Origin: Ilyonectria destructans
Taxonomy: Eukaryota; Ascomycota; Sordariomycetes; Hypocreales; Nectriaceae
DNA: 64,000 bases
Assembly: GCA_020740775.1 (NCBI GenBank)
Contig: JAHEWK010000002.1
Span: 5,890,001 to 5,954,000, forward strand
Direction of reading: 5' to 3'
The stretch's first letter is position 1; each line of letters starts with the position of its first letter. Made by a program: the position numbers and the translations under genes. Positions 1 through 10,731 of this stretch are shown here, piece by piece. The notes under the pieces were generated by a model. That model saw only the letters and a program-made list of their open reading frames with translations, had not been told where the DNA came from and made no database searches.

Positions 1-78
1 CGCCGAATCAAAATCAGGACATAGTGAAAGCGGGAATGATAAGCGGAACGATAGTGTAAGGACGACAATGAGCCGAGT

Positions 79-1761
79 CTAGTTATTGACTGTAAATGAA
101 AGGAGCGACGAATCATCTAGTTCGCCCACATAGTCCAGAAAAGCTCTTATCTTCTTCGTGGCACTGCAGATCTTGGATAATGACGGAGGAAAGCAAGTTG
201 TTTTGGCAGACAAGTAGGTCTTCGCTACGGGGAAGGCGAGTAAGCTCCCGCAGTCAAGGAATACATCGACAAACATCGCCTGCATTCGTGTCGCTCCTTT
301 ACACTGCATCAGTCTCTCTCCCGCACGTTCACATTCACCCAGCTCGACGTACCGAATCCCATGATAGGGTGGTTCATGCTGTGCTGCAATTCCTGATATT
401 GTTGTTCAAGACCAATAAAAATCAGTCGACTATTCTGCACGGTCTGCACGTCTCTCTCATTGATAGCCTTGGATGCATCGGAAAAGAGACTGGACAAGCG
501 GACTAGAGCCACGAGCGTGTTGTCGCCGTCGACTTGGGCGTTGTGTTGGAGGATGTCGACGGCGGTAGTGGCCCAAGGGGGATAGTTGGTGGGTAAATCT
601 CTCTCCCCTCTCCATATAACGATGTACCTATAGGGGGCTCAGAAGTAAGATCATTTGCATAATTGAATTTGAAGACATTGCACCTTACGTAGAAACAAGA
701 TATTGATAGGCGAGATACGCTCGGATCTTGTCAAGTTCATCGTCTGTCACTTTCCGACCCAACGGATCAGGCATTGTGAGGAAGTCTTCATCCAAATGAA
801 GGTCGTGAACAAGATCAGCGGCGATTCGTAAACAGTGAACCAGCTGTCCGTTTTTGGGCCGCAAGTGAAAAGGATACCTTATAACGTGAGACGGAGATGC
901 ATAGAACTAGTTCAACAACCAGACATACCATGCGCAGTATATTAATAGGCCCTGCAGTAGTTCGAGACTCTTCTCCCCACCAGAGATATACTTCAGACCT
1001 AGAGCTTTTCGAAACTCATCATCATATAATGCGTGTTTCTGCACCATTCTCGATCCCGAAGCTACGGTCAAGATAGACAGCAGGGTGAAAGGTCTTGTGG
1101 TAGCGAGATATGAGATAGGAGAGTCGTCGGGAAAGACAATAAACGGTAGGTAGTTAACCATGGACTTGAAGGTATTCAGGAGGGATTCCGCGGATGCCAT
1201 ATCGAATAAAGGCCGACGCCAGATGTCGGAGATTGGATGAGATTGATTTGATAAACTTGAGGGGCTTGGGAGGCTGACTGAGTGGCTTGCACTTTGCGAG
1301 CTATCAACAGGATCTTCCTCAATGAGTACGGCATCAAGAACCTGATCATGCATCTCCCGCAGGGTTTCGAAGTTATCATTGAGATCCGCTTTGACTGACA
1401 CGGTGTAGTGGATGCTGAAGGTGCCAAGATGGCCGGGTGGCTGCGGCGAGGGTCCCGTGTCTCCCGTTCTAGATAGGGGAATCGTTAGAAAATATCTAGA
1501 GGTAAGCAACACATGGTTCTTACCCCCATATGCGTTCCCATCGGCGAGGCCGTGGCCTAGTACGAGAGATGCACTCTCTTTTCAAGGCGAGACATCTAAT
1601 AGAGACTATAAGCATGAAAGGAAAATCTGAAATTGTTTAATGCATTACTTTTCACACACCCCTGGCTGCTCGCTGGCCTGGCATCTGGTTCTAGCCGCCC
1701 GACAATGCTCACACGCTGTGGAGTTTCGTTTAGAATTGCGGCTTCGGATCTCTGGATTCAT
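79..1761 (-). CDS. Zn2Cys6 fungal transcription factor (6 exons)
   Basis: Probable nuclear DNA-binding regulator of the Gal4-type zinc-cluster family. The splice model that closes in frame is exons 1761-1649, 1595-1524, 1468-929, 877-689, 627-353 and 296-79, giving 468 residues. The first ATG (1761) lies 16 codons before the zinc cluster. The cluster is built across intron 1 as CEHC-x6-C...CEKC-x6-C, with all six cysteines present, followed by a basic stretch (RTRPRPRR). Residues around 150-330 contain the usual fungal-regulator middle homology region (LLNTFKSMVNYLPF, LLIYCAWYPFHLRPKNGQL, LHLDEDF). All introns have GT..AG ends and all phases agree. It is divergent from the exporter starting at 2441, which it may control. 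Substrate and target are unknown. The C-terminus is short, and another exon below position 79 cannot be excluded. Confidence 0.85.
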
Positions 1762-2440
1762 GTTCACAAAGTCTGACAGATCTAATCGAATCGCCAGAGG
1801 GCGCAAACTCTCAAAACCGAACTCGAGCTGTACGCAATCGTAACGTCAATGGAGTGCGAAGGTCGGCGGTAGGCTGTCAAGGAAAAGAACGCAGATAGGC
1901 TGGTGGTTCGGAACCTCCGGAAAAGCGGTCAAACGCTGACTTGTTCCACGTTGATTGGTAATTTTCTTGCTTATGAAGGGCTTGAGCCCGGCGAAACTGA
2001 GATCCGCTAATTGATGGTTACCACAGCGCTAAAGTGTTGCTTGTGAGCGACATCCGATACCCACGCGGATATAGCCTGTGGCGATTACCTAATCGGGTGG
2101 TTTCTTGGTGAAGAGCCGAGACCGCTCGGCTCTTCAGGCACAATGCCATCCCCACTTCACCGTTATTGCAGCTTCGGGCAACTTGTTCTTCCTTTCGACA
2201 CTCGTCTCTACGGATAACGACTAGAATATCGAAAATGACCACAACATCTACGGAGATTATCAGTCATGCTACCCCGCAAGCCTGGCGGTTTTTGCGTTTG
2301 CGGATGCCGTATAAGTGTAGAGAGCGTCCTCCATCGATGTCGTCTGCTCTCTTGTTATTTAGACACTCTCTACATTTTGGCTTGATATTTCGGAGCAACT
2401 ACCTTCTCAACAGACTCAATCTAGTAGTCGGTGAGGCAAG
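1762..2440. other. Divergent intergenic region between regulator and exporter
   Basis: This 679-base gap separates the start codons of two divergently transcribed genes and presumably carries both promoters. I see no credible additional gene; the open frames here are short and lack family resemblance. Confidence 0.5.
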
Positions 2441-4284
2441 ATGGCCTTTGGCGAATCGATTCATGACGTCGTCCGAGACGCCCCCTTGGGACAGCTCGTG
2501 CGCTTTTTCACCAACAATCGTCTTTTCAAATACCCAGAAGAACGGCCCAACTTCAAGTTTCCTGAGCCATGGATCCGTATGATGAGCGACGCAGGGCTCA
2601 ACAGCATACCTCGGCCTGAGCCAGCTACGTCCTCAGACATCTCTAACTCGAACCGCGAGCAAGAGTCGGTAGTGGAGGAGCACGACGTCAGCAACGCGGC
2701 CGAATTGGATCTCGAGAGCAAGGAATTTGCTGAAGACAAATCTACCCGCCTGACGCCGAAAACTACCAAAGACGGTACTATTTTAGTCGATTGGTACGAC
2801 GAAGAAGATACCGCCAACCCGCACAATTGGTCTAACCTGCGCCGTGCGCTCCTCGCCTTGATCATATGCCTCTACACATTTGTAGTATACCTGAGTTCAG
2901 CGATCTACACATCATCAACCCAAGGTGTCATGGAGAAGTTTGGCGTTAGCAATCTTAAGGCAACTCTAGGTCTGGCCATGTACGTACTAGGCTATGGCGT
3001 TGGCCCACTACTCTTTTCACCTCTCGGTGAGATCCCTCGCATCGGTCGCAGCCCTGTCTATATCATCACTATGGGCCTATTTGTTGTCCTCTCTATCCCA
3101 ACAGCGCTGGTGGATAATTTTCCAGGCCTCGTTGTCTTGCGCTTCTTGCAGGGGTTCTTCGGGTCACCTTGCTTAGCATCAGGTGGTGCTTCGATGAGCG
3201 ATATGTATAGCATGGTACATTTGCCCTTTGCAATGATTGCCTGGGTCGCCGCGATGTCCTGTGGGCGTAAGTCTTCCTACTTGCCGTTGAAAATCTGCCC
3301 GCTAAGTCTATGACAGCCTCTCTCGGCCCTCTCCTCAGTGGATTCGCCGTCCCAGCGAAAAACTGGCGTTGGTCCCTATACGAGTCTATCTGGGCATCGG
3401 CACCGGTGCTTATCGCTCTCTTTATCTTTATGCCCGAAACGAGTGGCCCTAACATCCTCTTACGCCGCGCCCAACGCCTACGCAAGCTTACCGGCAGCCA
3501 GAAGCTAATGTCCCAGAGCGAGATTGACCAAAGTCACATGACAGTCTCGGGCATTACTATAGATGCCTTGATCAAGCCGTTAGAAATCACTCTAAAAGAC
3601 CCAGCCGTCATGTTTGTCCAGGTCTACTCGGCTATCGTCTATGGCATCTACTACTCCTGTAAGTGCCCTCTGACTCGACATAGTCTTTTAACTGATCGTA
3701 TAGACTTTGAGGTGTTTCCACTTGTCTATCCCGTTTTCTACGATATGAACCTAGGCCAAGTTGGTCTCGTCTTTCTCTGCATCGTCATTGGATGCATTGT
3801 CGCCATTCTCGCTTATGGCTCATTACTGTACTTTGTGGTCACACCACGGATCAAGAAGGTCGGCATGGGCCCACAAGAGAACGTTCTCTTACCTGGTTTA
3901 CCTTCATCCTTCGGTCCTACCATTGGCCTATTTTTGTTCGCCTGGACAGCCCGAACTTCTATTCACTGGATCGTCCCAACTGTTGGTGTCTCGATCTATG
4001 CTGGCTCGGTCTTCATCGTGCTGCAGTGTATGTTCCTTTATATCCCACTCAGCTACCCTCAGTATGCTGCCTCTCTATTTGCTGCAAACGACTTCTTCCG
4101 CAGTGCCCTGGCCAGCGGCAGCATTCTCTTCGCCCATCCACTATATCAGAATCTTGGGTTTGCCAAAGGCACGAGTCTCCTCGGTGGCTTGAGCGTTATT
4201 GGTATCATAGGGATGTGGCTGCTGTTCTTCTATGGTGGCAAGCTCCGAGCTCTCAGCAAGTTCGCAACCTACGCAGAGGATTAA
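2441..4284 (+). CDS. MFS transporter, DHA1 (drug:H+ antiporter 12-spanner) type
   Basis: Plasma-membrane proton antiporter of the fungal multidrug/polyamine exporter type. Exons 2441-3266, 3317-3658 and 3704-4284 give 582 residues with consistent phases. The N-terminus (FGESIHDVVRDAPLGQLVRF) and acidic linker ending DWYDEEDTANPHNW match DHA1 exporters of the FLR1/CaMDR1 group. The first spans follow (LLALIICLYTFVVYLSSAIY). The antiporter motif C is formed across intron 1 (SCGPSLGPLLSGF). The protein ends after the last span with a short tail (LRALSKFATYAED). The start is the first ATG of the frame, and the N-terminal residues are family-typical. It is divergent from the zinc-cluster gene at 79-1761, an arrangement common for exporters and their specific regulators. 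The substrate cannot be read from sequence. Confidence 0.9.
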
Positions 4285-5263
4285 GCTGTACTTGTGTCAA
4301 GCAAGCATCTTAGACTCTCTGAGTTCACTCAGGTGCAGTCAATTATGCTACATTCAAATCAGTCGCCGGACTACTAGTCTGTTGTGCATCTCTTCTCAGT
4401 CATTTCTCCTTCTCTTTCATTGACTCACTCACGGACCCTTGTGTAAAATAGAACTGGTTGAATAGGCATATAGACAATCTTTTTCTTTTTGCTCCGCTGT
4501 TGAGTATCATGTAACTAATGTGACTACCTAAGGGGTCCTGTGTGTTTCCCGTCTCTTTGAAGAAAGGATCGCAGCAGGACCGATCTTCAAGGTCGCTCGT
4601 TGCCACTCTTGATCGAGTATAAAGCGTAGCACGCCGGTGTCCGACATGTTCCCCGCTCTGGACCTCACTTCAGGCCTGGCGGAGCAGTACCCTATACATC
4701 TAGGTTAGACCCAACCGTCACATGAAGGGTCAGGCATCTCGTCGTCGCCACCCGAAATATCTATAGTCTCGTCATCTACTGCTACGTAGAGTTTCCTAAT
4801 CAAGTCAATTTTCACCCAATTACTCAAGCATTGCAGCTTCTCAATAGTTTCAGTTGAGAGTTGTGTCCAATCCCAAGAAATTTTTCAAATTCATCCTCAT
4901 CGCCGGACTCATCCGAGACACTCATTAAATGCTTGGTTCGATCGTACGGGGTTATTCCCCGTCGCTCATTACCTAACCGGGCCGCGGTTTCTGACAAGAG
5001 TGACTGGTCTTTGTATTTTGCTCATTGCCGCCAGCACCACAACCAGCTGTCTCTCGCCACCCCTGTGCCCAGTGCCTGTCAAGGTACCTCTGGCGCTTTT
5101 CTGGATGGAGCAATAATGCCGTGGCATATATGTGGTTTTTGTCACTCTACATAATACTTCGAGAGAAGTATCCAGTTTATATGAATAGAGTTAACCATGT
5201 ACACGTTGTTGAAGTATTTGACCTACTGTAATACTAATTTGAGTCTGATGATAGATTGCATTA
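4285..5263. other. Intergenic, no gene recognised
   Basis: About 980 bases between the exporter and the hAT relic. Open frames here are under 100 codons and show no recognisable domain. The left end presumably holds the 3' UTR of the exporter. Confidence 0.4.
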
Positions 5264-5731
5264 TCACCCATAGCCTACCTTAGCATTCTCAAACTGTATG
5301 AACAGAATATTCATGTTCTCTGAGGTCTGATCTATTGACGCCCACTCCATCTGCTGCTCTAAGGTTGCCTGATAAAATGGTTGCAAGAACTCGTGAGTCA
5401 TTTTGAGTACTTGCCAATCATCATGTGCGAGGATGCCAACTTCCAGCTCCGTATGGTATTGGTTGAGGAATATTGACAGGGCACCCTCTTGGTTTATAGC
5501 CGCATCAAGCAATTTGAACCATGAGTTCCAACGAGTGATATTGTCAATTCCAAGCGCCTTCCCTGCAATGACATCCCATGCATCATTGCGGATCGTGGAA
5601 CTGCAGATGAAAACCGAAATGTTGTAGAGTTTACCCATTGGGCCGATACTCCGCCAGCCGGCGGTGTCATTGCGCTCCTTGCGCCTACTGTGACACTTTT
5701 TGTGAGTATTCGACTGAATCTGGTCGTGCAA
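5264..5731 (-). pseudogene. hAT-superfamily transposase fragment
   Basis: A 155-codon open stretch without a proper start resembles the middle of fungal hAT transposases. The block GPMGKLYNISVFICSSTIR followed by DNITRWNSWFKLLDAAI is the conserved RNase-H-like region that contains the RW motif of the family. The following helical part (LEVGILAHDDWQVLKMTHEF) also fits. A complete element would encode several hundred residues with a zinc-finger N-terminus and a C-terminal dimerisation domain; neither is visible here. No terminal inverted repeats or target duplications were found. I read it as an old, truncated DNA transposon copy that is not active. Confidence 0.75.
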
Positions 5732-6371
5732 TGCGTCCGCAACTGTTATATCATTTGCCCCATCCTGTGCCTATAGCTGGCAAGACAGATCTCAAGCGAT
5801 TTAACTTAACCATGAATAAATATCCTCTGGTGTATTTCCGGTTGAGACCTCGCCTTTTGGGCAAGCATTACGTTGGGGTATGAAGCGAATTGTGCTCACA
5901 AGGTATGTTCTTGCTCTGACCTGGGTCTCAGTCTCACTCGTTTTAGACATGCCGACCTAATCGGCTTTAGGGCGAGGAGATGTTCCGGTTCATCTAGCTA
6001 CCCACATCGGAAGATTAGCTACGGACAGTGTATTTTATATGGGCCAAACTGAGCCACTGGACTCGTCAGGGTGTCGAGAGATGTACAGTTTCCGCCCTTT
6101 TCCAGACTATTGAGCAAGTTCACTAAATATAACTGAACTGACTCACAGGGATTAAACCCGTGCGCGGATATATTTAGCATCTGCTGTCACTGACGTGCCC
6201 CAAATGCCATGACTTGTGGCTTAGCAGGTGCAATAGCCTCCAAGTAGATGCTTGCCTTTTTACTCTTTCTCGGATCGCCTTACCATAAAGACATTCGTTT
6301 CATCCTCATCATTCTTTTTGCAAGTTCGATACATCCCTCAAAATCCATCAGCAAGTCTCCAATTTCCCAAC
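5732..6371. other. Intergenic, no gene recognised
   Basis: Between the hAT relic and the small secreted-type gene. It may contain decayed transposon sequence on the left and the promoter of the downstream gene on the right. No conserved coding signal was seen. Confidence 0.35.
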
Positions 6372-6845
6372 ATGTCTTCCACTACTACCTCTGCCGCTGC
6401 TTAGACCTCGACCTGCGAGGGTGGCCAGAACCATTACAACACACCCATCCAAAACTCTCTTTGCGCCATGCCCTATGGCGGCAATCATACCAAAATCATG
6501 ACCGCATGCTGTGGAAATGCGGATATTATTAGCTACTACGACTGTGGCATTTACTGTCTCGCCTCTGACAAAAACGTCTCCGAGATCGTCCAGTGTCTTT
6601 ACAAAAACGGGGCTGCCTGGGGTGATGTTTTCTGCAAGAGAAGCGGAACTGCCTCTGGAACTGCAACAGCCATCCCGACTGATGCTAGCATCATTTCCAG
6701 TGGCGGATCTTCCGCGACTAGCAATGAAGACGGTACAAAGACTGCTTCATCGACCTCGACTGCCTCCGATAACGCGGTATCTGGCCTCCGCCCACAGTCG
6801 GCATTCCATACTGTCGGCTTTGTTATCGGTTCCCTACTCATCTGA
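6372..6845 (+). pseudogene. Cysteine-rich, Ser/Thr-tailed surface-protein gene interrupted by one TAG
   Basis: From the ATG at 6372 a single frame runs to TGA at 6843-6845 (157 codons), broken only by TAG at codon 11 (6402-6404). After the stop the product has a compact Cys-rich domain (LCAMPYGG, ACCGNADIISYYDCGIYCL, CLYKNGAAWGDVFC). A Ser/Thr/Ala-rich linker follows, then a hydrophobic end (FHTVGFVIGSLLI). This layout matches a widespread family of short fungal proteins with a putative GPI-type C-terminus and no known function. The protein before the stop is also family-like (MSSTTTSAAA), so translation from the internal ATG at 6468 would lose part of the domain. Either the allele is broken by one substitution, or the stop is read through or edited. 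There is no strong signal peptide at the N-terminus. Confidence 0.6.
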
Positions 6846-7119
6846 GTGACCATTTTCGGCACGCTGCAAATCTAAGCAACAGTGGATGATTCTTGCACTG
6901 CAAGGCAACCTCGGCATTAATGGAAACTGTGGTTGACTTTTAGAACTACAGGTCAAGAGGTGCCACAGGCAAAACAGCGGGCTTCTAGAATATCAAGAGA
7001 ATTAGAGCTGGAGGTCTTTAAAACCCTGGAAAATTTGCATACCGAGACAGCAGTAGGCCCTATTATTCAGGACGGCTCCTATTAAGTCTCTCTGGGCCCC
7101 AGGGCACATAATAACTCTT

Positions 7120-7440
7120 ATGCTAGAAAGTATTATACATTATTTATTATATTTATAAGAATATATATTATAGTATTTAAAATAGTAGTTAAAATAGTGA
7201 GTTTAATACTAAAAGTTTAAATATTATAAATTAAATTAATTAGACTTTCTAATTATTTAATTTAATATCTAAGCTATTTAATTATATTTTTAAATTAATA
7301 TTTAGTTTGAATAGTATTTAATTATAAATATTTAGTCTTTTTTATTATACTTCTTAGAAATACATATTTAAATAGAATTTACTTGCAGCTTAATATACAA
7401 TCTTAAATATTATCAATATAATAATTTAATAGAAGCTGCT
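7120..7440. repeat. AT-rich, RIP-like block
   Basis: About 320 bases made almost only of A and T with no open frame, sharply bounded by normal-composition DNA. In Sordariomycete genomes such tracts are usually transposon copies destroyed by C-to-T mutation. The source element cannot be recognised. Confidence 0.6.
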
Positions 7441-7474
7441 ATTATAAGCCTGCTAGAATAAGCTAGCTTTTACT

Positions 7475-7567
7475 CTCAGCCCTCGCTTTATTCGGCGACC
7501 CTATATTACTGGCTAAACTCCATTCCTACGACATGTTTCCTCAGCCCTCGCTCCGTTCGCCGACTCT
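7475..7567. repeat. Two degenerate copies of a 28-base direct repeat
   Basis: The pattern CTCAGCCCTCGCT, then a variable base run and TTCG-CGAC-CT, occurs at 7475-7502 and again at 7540-7567. It lies at the edge of the AT-rich block, so it may be the surviving end of the decayed element. Confidence 0.4.
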
Positions 7568-8070
7568 GCTGACACCTGTGGCGTTGCACTGCCTCTTGTG
7601 ATTCGCCAGGTTGTTGCGCCGCATCTGCAATGTCAGCTAGCCTGCAGCCACGGCTCCAGGTTTGAACATTAAGCATCTGCGATATGCATATGTGGCAAAT
7701 GTTTATTCGGTAATAACTCCAAACTAGTCACCTCGCTTGAGAGGGGGGACACCATCTGCCACAATGTCTGCTTCCCCAGGTTAACATCGGCGGTCTCGAT
7801 TCGGAGTTTCGGACTTTACCAGCTCGAGGCCGTGTGGGCGACAGGGGCATATAAGGAAAGTCAATCGCGCCAGGGAAGGTGTTGATTTTTACTCGATCAA
7901 ACCGGGTTCAGTACCTGAGTCCCTGGCGCTTTGAAATATTCATGTCAAGCGTTGGAAAACTTCTAACGTCTAAACTCTCCTCTACGTGTTCAGCACGTCA
8001 TCTTGTCACTCAGAACTGATTAGGTCAACAGCCATCCCACAGCTCCACTACAAAGCGACTCCTAGCCACT

Positions 8071-9470
8071 ATGAGTTCCAATGCCTTTAAAGTCATCATC
8101 GTCGGCGGTGGCCCAGTCGGTTTGACAGCCGCACACTCCCTCTCGCAGGCAAACCTGGACTTTGTCGTCCTCGAGCGCCGCGCCAAGATTGTTGAAGATG
8201 CGGGCTCAAATCTCGTCCTGCTTCCTATCGGGCTGCGTGTGCTGGGTCAGCTAGGCATGCTCCCTACTATTGAGAGCGTCAGCTCGCCGATGAGCCGCTT
8301 TAGGCGCATCGATCACGACGGACGCGATCTTGGCGACACGCTGTGGTTTACTCACTTCAAGGAAAAGTTAGTCTACACGCTCACGCCTCTTGACGTCCAT
8401 AGCTAACGGCGACCATCAGCCACGGTGCCTATCCACGAGTGATCAGCCGACACGATTTGATGCAGACCCTGCATGACGGCCTCCCGGCGGACGCGCAGGC
8501 CAAGTTGCTTCCCGGGAAGAAGGTCATTGATGTCTCTTCCGGTCCCGACGGCGTCAGCGTGACTTGTGCCGACGGTACTTCATATACCGGATCCGTCCTC
8601 GTCGGTGCCGACGGTGCCCACAGCCGGGTGAGGGACTTGATGCGGACAGCGGCCTTGCAAGCCCCGGCCACCACCGAGAACAAAGTCAACGAAGCGGAGC
8701 CGTTTCTGACCACATACCGGGCCATGTGGATCCGCTTCCCGACGGTCCCTCCGATCAAGGCCGGCGATGCGAGCGAGACACACGGCAAGAATTGCACTCT
8801 CCAGCTCTTTGCCGGCGAGGACACGTCCGTCATCGGCGTGTACGAACGCATGGAGAAGCCGACGCGAGAGGGAGTGCGGTATAAACAAGCGGACGAGGAC
8901 AAGTTCATCGAACGCTGGGGTCACCTGCCCATCGTCGAGGGCGGCCTGGCCATTAAGGACGCCTATGCCAACCGGACCCAGGCCGGCATGGTGAATCTCG
9001 AGGAAGGCGTCGTCAAGAATTGGAGCTGGGATCGAATCGTCCTCGTCGGCGACGCGGCGCACAAGTTCACGCCTAGCACTGGCGCGGGCTGCAACAACGG
9101 CATCGTCGACGTCGTTGCGCTCGCCAACGAGTTGTATCACGCGTTCAAAGCCGTACGCGCCTCGGACCCGGAGGCCTTTCCAACTAGGGAACAAGTGCTG
9201 GCTGCCTTTGACGGCTACCAGCACGCGCGCTTCGAGACGGTCAAGGCAGGCCTCGCCGGTGCAAGCCAGGCCACCGGGGCCGCAACGTGGGCCGATGCGA
9301 CTCACAAGTTTGTGGACCGCCACATCCTCTCAAAGCAGTCACTTCAGAAGTTCTTTTCCAATCGCAACGCACCGGCGCTATCTCGCACTCCTGTCTTTGA
9401 GTATGTTACGGGTGAGGAACAAATGGTTGGCAAGTTTCCCTGGGCTCATCCCATTAAGCCGGCGTCCTAG
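8071..9470 (+). CDS. FAD-dependent monooxygenase (aromatic hydroxylase / PaxM-like)
   Basis: Flavoprotein monooxygenase of the salicylate-hydroxylase/PaxM type, using NAD(P)H and O2 to hydroxylate or epoxidise an unknown organic substrate. Exons 8071-8366 and 8420-9470 give 448 residues. The N-terminal dinucleotide-binding motif is VIIVGGGPVGLTAAHSL. The DG motif is VGADGAHSRVRD. The FAD/ribityl-binding GD motif is LVGDAAHKFTPSTGAGCNNG. There is no C-terminal membrane anchor, so a soluble enzyme is likely. The first ATG sits directly before the glycine-rich motif, as in the family. No biosynthetic partner is adjacent; the nearest regulator is the zinc-cluster gene 1.3 kb downstream on the other strand. 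The coding region is clearly more GC-rich than its flanks. Confidence 0.9.
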
Positions 9471-10731
9471 TTGGATGGGTCAGAACTCAGTCTGGTCTGT
9501 TTTGAGTTGCGTAAGGATATGATTGCCGATGAGATTGATATGGATACCAGCAATCCGAAGGCCGCGTTGGAATAATTACGATGTGCTGCTTCTACAGACA
9601 CAAGAGTTTTATCAGTCTTAGGTCTACTAGTCTAGTGCTTTACTTGAGAATTTATTGCTATCCATATTTAGCACAGTCATAACGTCAAGCTGTTTGTTAG
9701 CCATTCACCCGCATCATCTTCAAGCCCATTGAAATACAAGCCATTTATTCCTCCCGCCAGTTTCTGCTTGCTGCGTTGTGAACTTGAACCCACGGACTAA
9801 TCCATTGACCCCGCCTCACCACCAAAGCAACCACCTCACACTAGGGACCTACCCTATACCACGGGTTAGACCTGACTATCGCACCCCAAGAATCACCAGC
9901 TTACCCGCAGTATGCACCGCTTAAATGGCCTTCTCTCAGCCATTGTGATTTTGGCGAGGATGGCAACTCCTAGGACCGACAACTATGCAGACAAGGCAAT
10001 GACAGCAGCCAATGGCAATTACCTAGCATGTCAAGATCCTACGCAAGCATCGGCTGACCAGTTCGGAATCTTGGCCGAGCCGACAGGTGGGGATAAACAA
10101 AAGGTGGTCATTGAAAACTCGTTCCGCCGCATGGAGTAACAACAACCTTCTCCACCTCGCGCATTGCTGAGGAGCAAGCCAATGGACGGCTTGCCGTCAT
10201 CCATCACGGCACAATTTCGAACACGTGGGGGTTGCCAACTCAATCAGCCCTAGTAGAAATTAATATCAAATCATCCTTCCATGCTCAGATCCAGATGGCA
10301 GGGGTTTTCTGGACGGGGATCAAACTTGGTTGCCTCTCCCGTCTCCACAACTGCAGATAATCTTGTGCTGCAGGGATGAGCAGAGTTATCTGATCCTTGT
10401 GTCCGCTGATGTAAGCGGATATCTCGGACTCCGTGCAGGGGGTCACGATAGACGCTAAGTCGAGTCAAGTTTTAGTCGTGTTCAAACGAAAGTCTAGAAC
10501 GTGGGGGGAGCAAACCGTTGGACAGAGAACAGCGTCAGGCGCCTGGGACAGAATGTTGCTGTTCATCTTGCGTATTGCCTCGTGATGCGCTTCGGCAATG
10601 TTGCTATTCGTCAGGTGGTGGTTTAGGGGGCAAGCTCCATGTCATTATCACAGGTCATGAATGGAATGGCAGGGTGAATGATTCGGCATCTTTTCCCCAT
10701 GTCCACCACACCCTTAGTTGGAAGGGCAGTT
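9471..10731. other. Intergenic between convergent genes
   Basis: The monooxygenase (+) and the regulator (-) converge here, so both 3' UTRs lie in this gap. Only one small, weak candidate frame (9912-10139) was seen. Confidence 0.4.
9912..10139 (+). CDS. Possible small secreted protein (weak)
   Basis: A 75-codon frame from an ATG begins with a hydrophobic stretch (LNGLLSAIVILA) that could be a signal peptide, followed by a polar body with a single cysteine. No family recognised, no supporting splice signals, and the frame may be chance. Confidence 0.2.
   Translation: MHRLNGLLSAIVILARMATPRTDNYADKAMTAANGNYLACQDPTQASADQFGILAEPTGGDKQKVVIENSFRRME

Larger units (their letters stand above)
6846..8070. 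other. Intergenic region containing an AT-rich block
   Basis: Contains the AT-rich tract at 7120-7440, a degenerate direct repeat at 7475-7567, and in its last few hundred bases the presumed promoter of the monooxygenase at 8071. No gene recognised. Confidence 0.5.
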
